Shown piece by piece: positions 1 through 8,076 of a stretch of DNA of 44,553 nt. The stretch comes from Candidatus Sumerlaeia bacterium (GTDB taxonomy: Bacteria; Sumerlaeota; Sumerlaeia; SLMS01; JAHLLQ01). The stretch covers positions 1-44,553 of the forward strand of contig JANQSL010000163.1 of the NCBI GenBank assembly GCA_028284075.1, in the 5' to 3' direction. Both the position numbers and the translations under genes were made by a program. The notes beneath the pieces were generated by a model. It did not search any database, was not told the origin of the DNA, and saw nothing but the letters and a program-made list of their open reading frames with translations. Every line of letters begins with the position of its first letter. The first letter of the stretch is position 1.

Positions 1-2108
1 AGAAACGCCTGCAATGCGACATCGAACAGCGGTTCCAGGTCGTCTCCGGACACGTTCAGGTCAATCCCCCGGGCGCCCGTAATATCCGAGGAGAAGATGG
101 ACCGCCGTGTCGCAAAAGCGATCATTCCCGGCTCCTCGTTCAGTCTCCCCGTGAGGATCGGAATCACCTCGTCGAGATCGCCCGGGTCTTCCGTTTTTGT
201 GATCGCCAGGAGGAAAGACGTCGTGTTGACGAAGAAGAACTGCTCAAGAGCGGGGCAGTCGCTTTCGCCGTTTTTCCAGAGCTCCGGATCGTTGCCCACG
301 TACGGCAGAAAGTCCTGCTCGATTTCCTGACCGATGCGCGTCATTTCGTCGAAGTTATACCCCGGCGGCGGCAGCATGAATGCAAACAGGACATTCTGAT
401 TGCCGTCCGGCAGATACTCCGTTCGCGGCGTCAGGTAGACTGCGATGCCGATGCTGAGAAAGAACATGCCCACCACCAGAGCGACGCGGCGGATCACGCC
501 ACCCATCAACCAGCGCACGACACCAATGACCGCGTTTGCGAACAGCGCCGCGAGCGGGACAAAACCGAAAAGGTTCCTGAAGTTTCTTCCGAACCCCGTC
601 CGCGGCTCCTTCGTCACGTCATCCAGATAGCGCGAGGCCGCTGCGGGAATGACGGTCGTGGCGACCAGCAGGGACAGAACAATGGCTGCCGAGATGGCGA
701 TCGCGATGTCGGCAAACAACTGACCCGCCTCTTCCTGAACGAACACGATCGGCAGGAACACAAACACGGTTGTCAGCGTCGAGGCCAGCACCGCGCCCCA
801 AACTTCGCGTACGCCTTCCAGTGCCGCTGTCTTGCGGTCCTTGCCCATCATGCGATGGCGATAAATATTCTCCAGCACGACGATACTGTTGTCGATCGTC
901 ATGCCGATGGCAAATCCCACACCGGCGAGTGAAATCACATTGATCGTGCGTCCCGCAAGGATCAGCCCGAGGAATGAACCGATCGTGCAGATTGGAACAC
1001 CGAGTGAGCCGATGATCGTTGCCGGCACGGATCGCAGGAAGAGAAGCAGCACCAGCATTGCAAGGCATCCACCCAGGATCAGGTTGCCACGCACCAGTTT
1101 GATGGCTTCCCGAATGTAGATGGTGTCGTCGGAAACCTGAGTCAGATACATCCCGTTTTCCTTGAGGATGCCCTCGTTCAGCTCGTTTACCGTCTCTTTC
1201 AGGTCGTCCATGACCTGAATAATGTTTGTGCCCGGCTGACGGCGTGCATTCATGGCCATCGCCAGCTCACCGTTGTGACGTACCTGGGCGCGCAACTCCG
1301 CACGGCTCATCTCCACCGTCGCGATGTCCCGGAGGTAGACCGGTGCTCCGTCGGACTGATAGGTCACGATGGAGTTCATGATGTCATCCGTCGTCTGGAA
1401 ACGGCCGACGGTCCGAATCAGAAAACGTTGTTTGCCGACTTCATCGATGTCACCGCCGGGCAAATCGCGGTTTCGCTCGCGGATTGCGTTACGCAACGTG
1501 TTGAGGGTGATGCGTCGCTCAGCCAGTTTCTGCGGATCGACGTAAATGCGCACCTGCCGTTCGGCACCGCCAAAAATTTCCGACTGGGAAATGCCCGGAG
1601 TGCGTTCAAACTCCGTTTGAATGTTATCTTCAGCGAAGTCCTGCATCGCAACAATGTCGAGGTCGTTCGGATTTCCCTGAAGGGGTCGCACGCTGAACCA
1701 GGCAATCGGCTGGTCGGAGGCGGATGTTGTGACGATCCTCGGCTGGTCGACGTTTTCGGGGTATGAGGGCACCTGCGACAGCGCATTGTTCACTCGTACC
1801 AGGATTTCGTCCAGGTTCGAACCGATACTGAACTCCAGAACGATTTCCGACTGGCCCGTGTTGGCCGTTGCGGTCATTTCCTGCAGGCCGGGAATCGAGC
1901 GGAGATATTTTTCCTGCTCCACCACGATTTCCTTTTCAATGTCCTGAGGAGTCGCTCCAGGCCACGACGTGATGACTGAAACCGAAGTGACAGTCAGATC
2001 CGGTGTCATTTGAATCGGAACGCGGAATAGCGAAACCAATCCAAACAGGCACACCAGCAGCACGGCAACGGCAACGCCGACGCCGTTCTTGATGGCAGCT
2101 CTTAGCAC
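1..2108 (-). CDS. RND-family efflux permease (HAE-1/AcrB-like), C-terminus cut by window edge
   Basis: Inner-membrane pump that uses the proton gradient to export small molecules through a tripartite envelope complex. I read the reverse strand from a GTG at 2108-2106, three bases after the stop of the adaptor gene; the frame stays open to base 1, giving about 702 residues of a family that is usually about 1,000-1,050 long. The start fits because the sequence goes straight into the first membrane helix (LRAAIKNGVGVAVAVLLV). The TM4 proton-relay motif GMTIDNSIVVLEN has Asp at residue 406 and Asn at 407, where AcrB has Asp407-Asp408; this D-N form occurs in other RND subfamilies. TM segments around 335-475 and 520-545 and the start of the second periplasmic loop are present. 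The HAE-1-like sequence suggests organic substrates rather than metals, although the upstream genes look zinc-related. Co-transcribed with its adaptor. Confidence 0.93.
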   Translation of the reverse strand, partial: MLRAAIKNGVGVAVAVLLVCLFGLVSLFRVPIQMTPDLTVTSVSVITSWPGATPQDIEKEIVVEQEKYLRSIPGLQEMTATANTGQSEIVLEFSIGSNLDEILVRVNNALSQVPSYPENVDQPRIVTTSASDQPIAWFSVRPLQGNPNDLDIVAMQDFAEDNIQTEFERTPGISQSEIFGGAERQVRIYVDPQKLAERRITLNTLRNAIRERNRDLPGGDIDEVGKQRFLIRTVGRFQTTDDIMNSIVTYQSDGAPVYLRDIATVEMSRAELRAQVRHNGELAMAMNARRQPGTNIIQVMDDLKETVNELNEGILKENGMYLTQVSDDTIYIREAIKLVRGNLILGGCLAMLVLLLFLRSVPATIIGSLGVPICTIGSFLGLILAGRTINVISLAGVGFAIGMTIDNSIVVLENIYRHRMMGKDRKTAALEGVREVWGAVLASTLTTVFVFLPIVFVQEEAGQLFADIAIAISAAIVLSLLVATTVIPAAASRYLDDVTKEPRTGFGRNFRNLFGFVPLAALFANAVIGVVRWLMGGVIRRVALVVGMFFLSIGIAVYLTPRTEYLPDGNQNVLFAFMLPPPGYNFDEMTRIGQEIEQDFLPYVGNDPELWKNGESDCPALEQFFFVNTTSFLLAITKTEDPGDLDEVIPILTGRLNEEPGMIAFATRRSIFSSDITGARGIDLNVSGDDLEPLFDVALQAF

Positions 2109-2111
2109 GTG

Positions 2112-3389
2112 TTACGATCCTTTCCGGATGCTCACCGGTTGTGAAGGAAACAGCCGTTCGTTGCCGCGCACAACGACACGGTCCCCAGGCTGCAGCCCCT
2201 CCGACACAATTTCAACGGAACCTTTCCAGAAACGGCCCGTTTCCACCGTCTCGGGAAATGCCGCGGGCCCGTTGTCTCCGTCTCGTATCACCCAAACCGA
2301 CTGCGAGCGATCCGGAGACATGACGACGGCGTCCCGTGGTACCAGCATTGACCGCCGCTCTGCCTCCGGCCCGATCTCGAAGGTCGCCCGGGCGAACATG
2401 CCGGGGGCGATTTTCATGTCCGGATTGGGAAACTCCACACGCACCGGGAATGTCCGCGACGCTTCGTTTGCCAGAGGAATACGATGAGTGATCCTGGCTT
2501 CGATGGCGGCGTTTGGCACCGCATCAATGAAGACCCGCGCAGGTGTTCCGGGAGCCACTTCATTGAAGTGACGCTCGGGAACCTTTACTTCCACGCGCAG
2601 GATATCCAGCTCGGCAATCGTTAGAACCGACATGCCGGGATTTACCCACTGGCCCGCCTCCACCAGCTTGGCTCCCAGTACTCCGTTGAAGGGCGCTCGA
2701 ATTTCATGGCGTTCCACCATGTCGTGATATTGAGCGACCCTTGCCCGTGCGGCCTGTACCTCGCCCCGCTGCGATGCGATCTCTTCAGCCCGCGGGCCTT
2801 TCCTGGCACGTTCGAACTGGGCAAGTTCCCGTTCGTAAGCCGCCATCTTCTCCAGCATTTCCGTACGTGTCAGGTCATACTCACTGTCCGACACGACCCC
2901 CGTTTCGAACAGCTTTCGCAAACGCTTTTCCTCCAGGATCGCCAGGTCCAGTGCGGCTTTCGCCTCTTCCGACTCGGCCCGCTCGATCTCAATATCCTCC
3001 ACTCTGGAGCCGTTCAGCAATTCCTCCAGCTTTGCCTCTTCGATGACGAGTTGTCCCTGCGCCTCATCTCTTTGAAGCCGAATCGGCTCGGATCGCAGGC
3101 GTGCAAGCACCTGATCCTTTGTGACGTAATCGCCGGCATCCGCCAGGACCTCCGCCACGCGCGCACTCACTTCCGCCGAGATCTCCGATGCCCGGCGCGT
3201 CGTAATACTTCCCGTGAGCGTGATGGTATCCCGCACATCTTCGACAGTTACCGGAGCCACATCCACGTTGGCGGGAGGAGGTCCTCCCCCCTCGCCATCC
3301 TGTGCAAGTGCTGAAAACTCGGCGAAGCCAAAAACAATTAGGGTGAAGATGACACGCTTCACACCTGGTAACCTGGAACCACTATTCAT
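2112..3389 (-). CDS. RND efflux periplasmic adaptor (membrane fusion protein, HlyD/AcrA-like)
   Basis: Periplasmic adaptor that links the downstream RND permease to an outer-membrane channel. The 425-residue product starts with a signal sequence (residues 10-30, ending SALAQ). A lipoyl-like half (AEVSARVAEVLADAGDYV, about 70-90) is followed by a long charged alpha-helical hairpin (about 105-215, rich in Glu, Arg and Leu heptads) and the second lipoyl half (RAPFNGVLGAKLVEAGQWV). Beta-barrel and membrane-proximal domains fill the C-terminus (ERRSMLVPRDAVV and following). There is no lipobox, so it is probably anchored by an uncleaved N-terminus or is soluble. An AGAGG-like ribosome site lies upstream of the ATG. 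The stop is 3 bases from the permease GTG, so the two are tightly coupled. No TolC-like gene is in the window. The 143-base gap upstream (3390-3532) holds no gene that I can see. Confidence 0.93.
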   Translation of the reverse strand: MNSGSRLPGVKRVIFTLIVFGFAEFSALAQDGEGGGPPPANVDVAPVTVEDVRDTITLTGSITTRRASEISAEVSARVAEVLADAGDYVTKDQVLARLRSEPIRLQRDEAQGQLVIEEAKLEELLNGSRVEDIEIERAESEEAKAALDLAILEEKRLRKLFETGVVSDSEYDLTRTEMLEKMAAYERELAQFERARKGPRAEEIASQRGEVQAARARVAQYHDMVERHEIRAPFNGVLGAKLVEAGQWVNPGMSVLTIAELDILRVEVKVPERHFNEVAPGTPARVFIDAVPNAAIEARITHRIPLANEASRTFPVRVEFPNPDMKIAPGMFARATFEIGPEAERRSMLVPRDAVVMSPDRSQSVWVIRDGDNGPAAFPETVETGRFWKGSVEIVSEGLQPGDRVVVRGNERLFPSQPVSIRKGS

Positions 3390-3532
3390 TATGACAACCT
3401 CTTACGCCAGTTGAACATGAAGGACTTATGACAGGAAAACGCATCTGAAGCTCACCTCCGAATCCACCGGAGCAGGAGCGATTTCAATGCCACAGAAGGA
3501 ACGCAGTTGCCTGGATGGGAGTGCCTGAACTG

Positions 3533-4120
3533 TCAGCCCTCCAGGGGCTTTATTTTCGCATCATTGATGACATAGAGAAAGGACTGATGTGCGGAGTCCT
3601 CGCTCCCGTCACTCCAAAGGCTGAGTTCGCCTTCAACCTCGATGGGTGCGGAGACGAATTCCACCGGCTTGTCTGAGTCGAGGCGGATGAAAACAACCTC
3701 ACGTGGTGAGGGCGGCGCGCAGAAGTAACAGCCCGTGGCGAAAGGGAACAGCATGAACTTTCTCATGTCTTTCAAGCTGTCGTAAGGCGACATGAAGCCT
3801 CGAATCCGGACTTTTTTTCCGTCCAGCTCCGCCAGCTCCTCCTTGTATTCAGGAGGTGGCTTCATCTTGAGAACGGTGGAGCGCAAGAGGTCGAAATCGA
3901 CAACGCCCTCCCCGTGTTTCCTGTTGGCTTCCTCCAGAATCATCGTCGCGCTGGTTGCTTCATCGGTTGAGCGCAGCGCATGTGGGTCCGGTGAGGATCC
4001 CGATGATCGCTCACCGGAAGCATCAAGGTTCTCGGCGATTATAACAGGGGCGCTATAGAACAGGATGGCTCCCGCAATAGTGAGGAGATACAGACCACGG
4101 CGGAATTGTTCCAATTTCAT
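3533..4120 (-). CDS. Exported DUF3299 family protein
   Basis: A 195-residue exported protein of unknown biochemical role. Residues 1-29 look like a signal peptide with one hydrophobic segment (LYLLTIAGAILFYSAPVIIA). The conserved core VRIRGFMSPYDSLKDMRKFM and the motif GCYFCAPPSPREVVFIRL are typical of DUF3299 proteins as I recall them. The CYFC pair could bind a metal or form a disulfide. A low-complexity Ser/Asp-rich linker follows the signal peptide. It sits 19 bases after the FtsX-like permease stop, with an AGGA site before its ATG. In Vibrio, DUF3299-type genes accompany the Zrg zinc ABC transporter, and the neighbours here fit that pattern, so a role in zinc handling is my inference rather than something visible in the protein. 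Confidence 0.82.
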   Translation of the reverse strand: MKLEQFRRGLYLLTIAGAILFYSAPVIIAENLDASGERSSGSSPDPHALRSTDEATSATMILEEANRKHGEGVVDFDLLRSTVLKMKPPPEYKEELAELDGKKVRIRGFMSPYDSLKDMRKFMLFPFATGCYFCAPPSPREVVFIRLDSDKPVEFVSAPIEVEGELSLWSDGSEDSAHQSFLYVINDAKIKPLEG

Positions 4121-4139
4121 GAGTCATCCTGCCTCGCCG

Positions 4140-5465
4140 TCATGTGCCGGAGAGATCCTCCACCGGCGAACGACGGTAAGCGAGTACCGCGGGGATTACG
4201 CCCGCAACAAGCCCAATTCCGGCGACGATACCCAAAGCCGTCAATTCCCCCGGCATGATCCGCCAGGCCGACACGGTCAGTCCGGCACTCTCGCGCAGCA
4301 CCCCCGCCGCCGCGAACACGGTCGCATGCCCCAGGAGCCACCCTCCCGCCGTCCCGAGCACCGAGATCAGAAACGCTTCGAGCTGGACGATCAGGAATAC
4401 TTCGAGCGGTGTGGCTCCCAGAGACCGCATGACCGCCACGTCGCGTCGCCGCCGCTCGCCCGCCTGGTACAGGGTTGTGAGTACCGACAGCCCGGCCACC
4501 ACCACCACAAGGTATGCCACACCCAGCAGCGCTTTCTCCATCGGGCGAAGGGCGATTTGATAAAGGCGCAGCATTTCATTGATGGGAATCGCGGCCATTG
4601 AGTTTGTTTCGTTCCTGATTTCCTCCGACATCCACAGCCGCAGTCCGGGGCTGGTCAGCTGCAACAAAACCGCCGTGACTTCCTCCTCGCTTTCTTTAAT
4701 CGGTTCGGGCGCAAACACCCACCCACCGCTATCATCCGTTTCCTCTTCAGTCGCTGTTTCCTCCTGAGCCTCTTTGCCTCCATATAACCGGTCATGAAGT
4801 TCCTCTTCCTGGCGATGCACTTCCCAGACGGCTTCGATGGTTGTGAAAATCGCGCGGTCGTTCGATGTTGCGCTGGGTGCGAGCACTCCCACGACCGTGT
4901 AGGGGGTGTCCGAGTGCTCCTCAGATCCGGGTATTGCAACAACTCCGTGGGACCCGACAAAGGTTGCGCCAATTCCAAGCCCTGTTTGACGAGCAACCTC
5001 GCTTCCCAGCACTGCATGAAACGGATCGCTGAAATCCCACTGGCCACGTTTCATTTCGAAAACAGGTTCAAGATTCTCTGTTTCCGGATCACGCCGTTCC
5101 ATCGCAAAGAAATCGTTCGTGGTTCCAACAATGCGGAATCCCTCATAGTTATCCCCGAGACCTATGGGAATCGCGCGCCGCACTCTGTGATCCGACTGAA
5201 GCCGCTCAAAGTCGCTCCATGGGATGTTGCCTGTCGGTGTATCGAGATGGTAGACACTGCTGAGAACGAGTTGCAGCGGGCTTCCCTTTGCACCCACCAC
5301 CATATCCACCAGCGTTCCCTCCTCCAGGAAAACACGTTCCGTTTCGCTCCGGAGGGTCAGCACGGTGGAAATCAGCGCCGCTCCCAGGGCCACTCCCGCC
5401 AGCGTCAGCAACGTCACCAGCGGCCGGCTCCAGAGATACCGCCATGCAATATGCCAGAGGGTCAT
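4140..5465 (-). CDS. FtsX/MacB-like ABC transporter permease
   Basis: Membrane subunit of the ABC system whose ATPase lies directly upstream. It has the usual FtsX layout: TM1 at the N-terminus (residues 10-35), a large extracytoplasmic domain, then three TM helices in the last 150 residues (YLVVVVAGLSVLTTLYQAG, a helix ending TAGGWLLGHA, and LGIVAGIGLVAGVIPAVLA). The conserved RRRRDVAVMRSLGAT loop between TM2 and TM3 is the expected ATPase-coupling element. I start it at the ATG at 5465, which overlaps the ATPase stop as ATGA and has a strong AAAGGAGGGG site. The longer frame to 5498 would run further into the ATPase gene. A notable acidic insert (about 18 Asp/Glu in the stretch near residues 240-275) sits in the periplasmic domain and could bind cations. 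By context this may be a ZrgB-like zinc permease; a LolCE or MacB-like role cannot be excluded. Confidence 0.88.
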   Translation of the reverse strand: MTLWHIAWRYLWSRPLVTLLTLAGVALGAALISTVLTLRSETERVFLEEGTLVDMVVGAKGSPLQLVLSSVYHLDTPTGNIPWSDFERLQSDHRVRRAIPIGLGDNYEGFRIVGTTNDFFAMERRDPETENLEPVFEMKRGQWDFSDPFHAVLGSEVARQTGLGIGATFVGSHGVVAIPGSEEHSDTPYTVVGVLAPSATSNDRAIFTTIEAVWEVHRQEEELHDRLYGGKEAQEETATEEETDDSGGWVFAPEPIKESEEEVTAVLLQLTSPGLRLWMSEEIRNETNSMAAIPINEMLRLYQIALRPMEKALLGVAYLVVVVAGLSVLTTLYQAGERRRRDVAVMRSLGATPLEVFLIVQLEAFLISVLGTAGGWLLGHATVFAAAGVLRESAGLTVSAWRIMPGELTALGIVAGIGLVAGVIPAVLAYRRSPVEDLSGT

Positions 5466-6160
5466 TCCGCCCCTCCTTTTGCCAGCAGCGAGCGGCAATC
5501 GAACCGGCGGGGGAGGCGATTCGCGAGATCATGATCGTGCGTAACGAACAGAAGCGTTGTTTTCTCCGTCATGCAAAGTTCCACCAGCAGGTCGAAAACG
5601 CTGTCAGCCGTTTGAGGGTCCAGCGCTCCCGTCGGTTCGTCCGCCAACAGCACCGAGGGCCGCGGACCCAGCGCCCGAGCGATGGAAACCCGCTGGCGTT
5701 CGCCGACGGAGAGGCGCCCGGGTCTGGCCTGGAGGCGGTGAGAGAGCCCTACTCTGTCGAGCAACTCTTTTGCGCGGTCCCGTCGTTCATGGCCACTTCC
5801 GAATCCCGCGAAGCGCATCCCCAACAGGACATTCTCGTGTGCCGTGAAGGGCTCGAGGAGATTGAAGCTCTGAAAGACAAAACCCGTCTCCCGTCCGCGA
5901 AAGCGATCCAGTGCCAAAGGCGAGAGTGCCGTGATGTCGGTCCCGTGGACACGGACAACACCATTGTCGGGACGGACAAGTCCCGATACAATATTCAAGA
6001 GAGTCGATTTCCCGCACCCGCTTGGCCCGGTCAGAGCGACGCGCTCTCCCACTTCCACTCGAAACTCATCGAGGTGGAACTCCACAGGACGGTCCGCCGA
6101 GTGCCCCAGCACTCGGCGGCAGTTCCGGATTTCGACGGCTGGCGGGATTGTTGAACTCAC
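5462..6160 (-). CDS. ABC transporter ATP-binding protein (LolD/MacB type)
   Basis: Cytoplasmic ATPase of 232 residues that powers the FtsX-like permease encoded next. All motifs are intact: Walker A GPSGCGKST (45-53), Q-loop Gln97, signature LSVGERQ (150-156), Walker B VLLADEP (170-176) and H-loop His208 in THDHD. The family is LolD/MacB/FtsE-like, used both for lipoprotein or peptide export and, in Zrg-type loci, for zinc uptake. The start lies 11 bases downstream of the His-rich lipoprotein stop, and its stop overlaps the permease start as ATGA, so the three are one operon. Confidence 0.93.
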   Translation of the reverse strand: MSSTIPPAVEIRNCRRVLGHSADRPVEFHLDEFRVEVGERVALTGPSGCGKSTLLNIVSGLVRPDNGVVRVHGTDITALSPLALDRFRGRETGFVFQSFNLLEPFTAHENVLLGMRFAGFGSGHERRDRAKELLDRVGLSHRLQARPGRLSVGERQRVSIARALGPRPSVLLADEPTGALDPQTADSVFDLLVELCMTEKTTLLFVTHDHDLANRLPRRFDCRSLLAKGGAE

Positions 6161-6171
6161 GGAAACTCCGG

Positions 6172-6687
6172 TCAGTGATCATGGTCCGAGTGATCCTCGG
6201 CATGATCGTCGACACTGTGCAAATGCGCCATTCCCGCGGCTTCCATCAGGTTGTGCACGGGTTCCTGAAAGCCTCCCACCATCTTGCGCAGCTTCTCCTC
6301 CGGGATGGCTTTCGCGGTGGATGAGAGTCTTGCCAGGCTTTCCAGATCTCCCCGGAAGACATCCACCTGCTCCGCGTTTGCAACGTTGTCCGGCAGATCG
6401 CCGCTTACAAGCGCATCAACGGCAGCCACCCATTCTTCCGTCAGCGACAGAACTTCTTCGAGGGTTCCGGATTCCGATGTGGCCTTCAGCCGGTGCGTCA
6501 AATCGTCCACCGTCCTGAGCTCCGGCCACCGGACCACACCGTCCGAAGACGTTTCCGCGGAGCCGTGATCGTGATCGTGATCATGGTCGTGGTCGTGCGA
6601 CGACGCGTGTTCGTCAGTGGCACTGGAACAGGCCGCCAGCAGAAAGGCTGAAACAACAAATGCCAGAATTTGAACCAGACGATGCAT
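6172..6687 (-). CDS. His-rich lipoprotein, candidate periplasmic zinc-binding component
   Basis: A 171-residue lipoprotein, first gene of the metal-type operon. The ATG at 6687 has an AAGGAG site 8 bases upstream and is followed by a signal peptide ending in the lipobox LLAAC, with Cys20 as the lipid-modified residue. Immediately after comes a run of six His alternating with Asp (residues 31-41), and the C-terminus has a second His/Asp-rich tail (HLHSVDDHAEDHSDHDH). The middle is helical, with no domain I recognise. Such His-Asp strings are typical of zinc-scavenging proteins (ZnuA loop, ZrgA). It could be a DUF2796/ZrgA analogue, but I do not see enough of that fold to assign it. A longer frame to 7110 exists but runs antisense into the glycosyltransferase gene and would bury the signal peptide. 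Zur-type regulation would be expected; I see no convincing Zur box. Confidence 0.88.
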   Translation of the reverse strand: MHRLVQILAFVVSAFLLAACSSATDEHASSHDHDHDHDHDHGSAETSSDGVVRWPELRTVDDLTHRLKATSESGTLEEVLSLTEEWVAAVDALVSGDLPDNVANAEQVDVFRGDLESLARLSSTAKAIPEEKLRKMVGGFQEPVHNLMEAAGMAHLHSVDDHAEDHSDHDH

Positions 6688-6792
6688 TTGAGAATCTCCT
6701 TGCGAATTATGTCGCTGCCTCGAGTTCCAGCATAGCGTTTGCCATGCACCGGGCAGTCGGGGAACGCTCCTTCCCGGACTCCTCAGGAGGCA

Positions 6793-7968
6793 ATGCACGT
6801 TTTGGCCCTGACAAAGACTTCGCTTCGGATTGCCCTTGTGATCGGGTCCCTTGCTCGTGGTGGCGCCGAGGCCAACCTCATGATGCTCGCCCGGGGATTG
6901 CAAAGCCGGGGCCACGCGGTCGGCGTCTTTCTTTTGCGCTCCGAGGGACTTGGTCGTGCCGGGCTCCTTCGCGAAGAAGGCATCCAGGTGACCGAGTTGC
7001 GGGTGCCCGTTCTGAGACCCTGGTATACGCTCGGCGGAAAAGCCGGTGTTCCGGCCGCACTCCTTCGCACTCTGCGGGAATTTCGCCGCTTTCAACCGGA
7101 TATTCTTCACGCATGGCTGTTCGAGGCGGAAGTATGGACCTTTTTGGCGAAAGAGCTCGGTGCGTCGGGCCTCTTCCTAACCACGCGTCAGAGTCTTGGC
7201 TGTTACAAGGAAACTTCTCCCTGGAAGCAGCGTTTTCAGAACAGATACAATCGCATCACCCGGGCGGTGATTTGTAACTCACGTGCTGTTGCCCGCGATG
7301 TGATTGAACGCGAGCGAAACATTCGCCGTAAGCAAATTGCCGTCATTCACAGCGCCGTTGACTCAAACAACATCGAACGTGCCGTTCCGGCCAACTATGT
7401 GAATGAATTCAGTCTCGAATACCAACCCGATTTCATCGCCGTCTGTGTCAGTAATCTGTTCCACTACAAGGGGATTGCCGATTTGATTGACGCGTGGGGC
7501 CTGGTTGTTTCGGAGCATCCGCTGGCGCTTCTTGTTGTGGCGGGGAGGGACGGTGGGGCACGGAAAGACGCTTTGAGTCGAATTCGTCTGAATGGTCTCG
7601 AGAAGAATGTGATCCTTGCAGGACAACGTGCAGATGTTCCGGAGTTGTTGCGAGGCGCCGACCTTCTTGTGCATCCATCTCATGAAGAAGGTTTTCCAAG
7701 TGCCGTGCTTGAAGGCATGGCTGCGGGACTCCCTGTTGTTGCAACGAGAGTGGGGGGGATTCCCGAGGCCGTTTGTGATGGCCGGACCGGCATACTTGTT
7801 CCACCTCGGTCCCCTGAGGAATTTGCGCATTCTGTGCTGCGGATCATGACAGATCGCGACCGTATGAGGTCCATGGGCACCGAGGGAAAACGTCGAGCCA
7901 GGACTCGTTTCACTTCCCGACGCGTGATTGGCGCCCACGAAGCCCTTTACCGCAAACTCGGCGCTTGA
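6793..7968 (+). CDS. GT4-family glycosyltransferase
   Basis: Retaining glycosyltransferase of the GT-B fold, about 391 residues, probably adding a sugar to a lipid-linked or other surface glycan. The N-terminal domain opens with IALVIGSLARGGAEANL, the usual acceptor-side loop. The C-terminal nucleotide-sugar domain has the EX7E-type motif HEEGFPSAVLEGMAAGLP (about 297-314) followed by VGGIPE. The start is unsettled: the ATG at 6793 has a perfect AGGAGG only 2 bases upstream, while an in-frame TTG at 6802 has it at 11 bases. The frame upstream of 6793 lacks family-like sequence. It stands alone, divergent from the lipoprotein operon (105-base gap), far from the polysaccharide locus on the other strand. 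Confidence 0.9.
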   Translation: MHVLALTKTSLRIALVIGSLARGGAEANLMMLARGLQSRGHAVGVFLLRSEGLGRAGLLREEGIQVTELRVPVLRPWYTLGGKAGVPAALLRTLREFRRFQPDILHAWLFEAEVWTFLAKELGASGLFLTTRQSLGCYKETSPWKQRFQNRYNRITRAVICNSRAVARDVIERERNIRRKQIAVIHSAVDSNNIERAVPANYVNEFSLEYQPDFIAVCVSNLFHYKGIADLIDAWGLVVSEHPLALLVVAGRDGGARKDALSRIRLNGLEKNVILAGQRADVPELLRGADLLVHPSHEEGFPSAVLEGMAAGLPVVATRVGGIPEAVCDGRTGILVPPRSPEEFAHSVLRIMTDRDRMRSMGTEGKRRARTRFTSRRVIGAHEALYRKLGA

Positions 7969-8076
7969 CCGGTCCATTCGAGCGTGAAATCCATTGTGGA
8001 ATAGACACATTCTGAGGAGGCGGCAGCCTGCATCTTATTGGGCTGGGGCCAAAGATCATGCCGAAAGGAAGGAATC

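Noticed and set aside
5288-6154. Long plus-strand open frame of 288 codons
   Set aside because: Antisense to the ABC permease and ATPase, both with intact motifs; a GC-rich shadow frame.
6565-6600. Short tandem DNA repeat (GTGATC-like)
   Set aside because: It is the codon run for the His-Asp string of the lipoprotein, not a separate repeat element.
6172-7110. Lipoprotein gene starting as far up as 7110
   Set aside because: The signal peptide and lipobox start at 6687 with a good AAGGAG site, and the extension is antisense to the GT4 gene.
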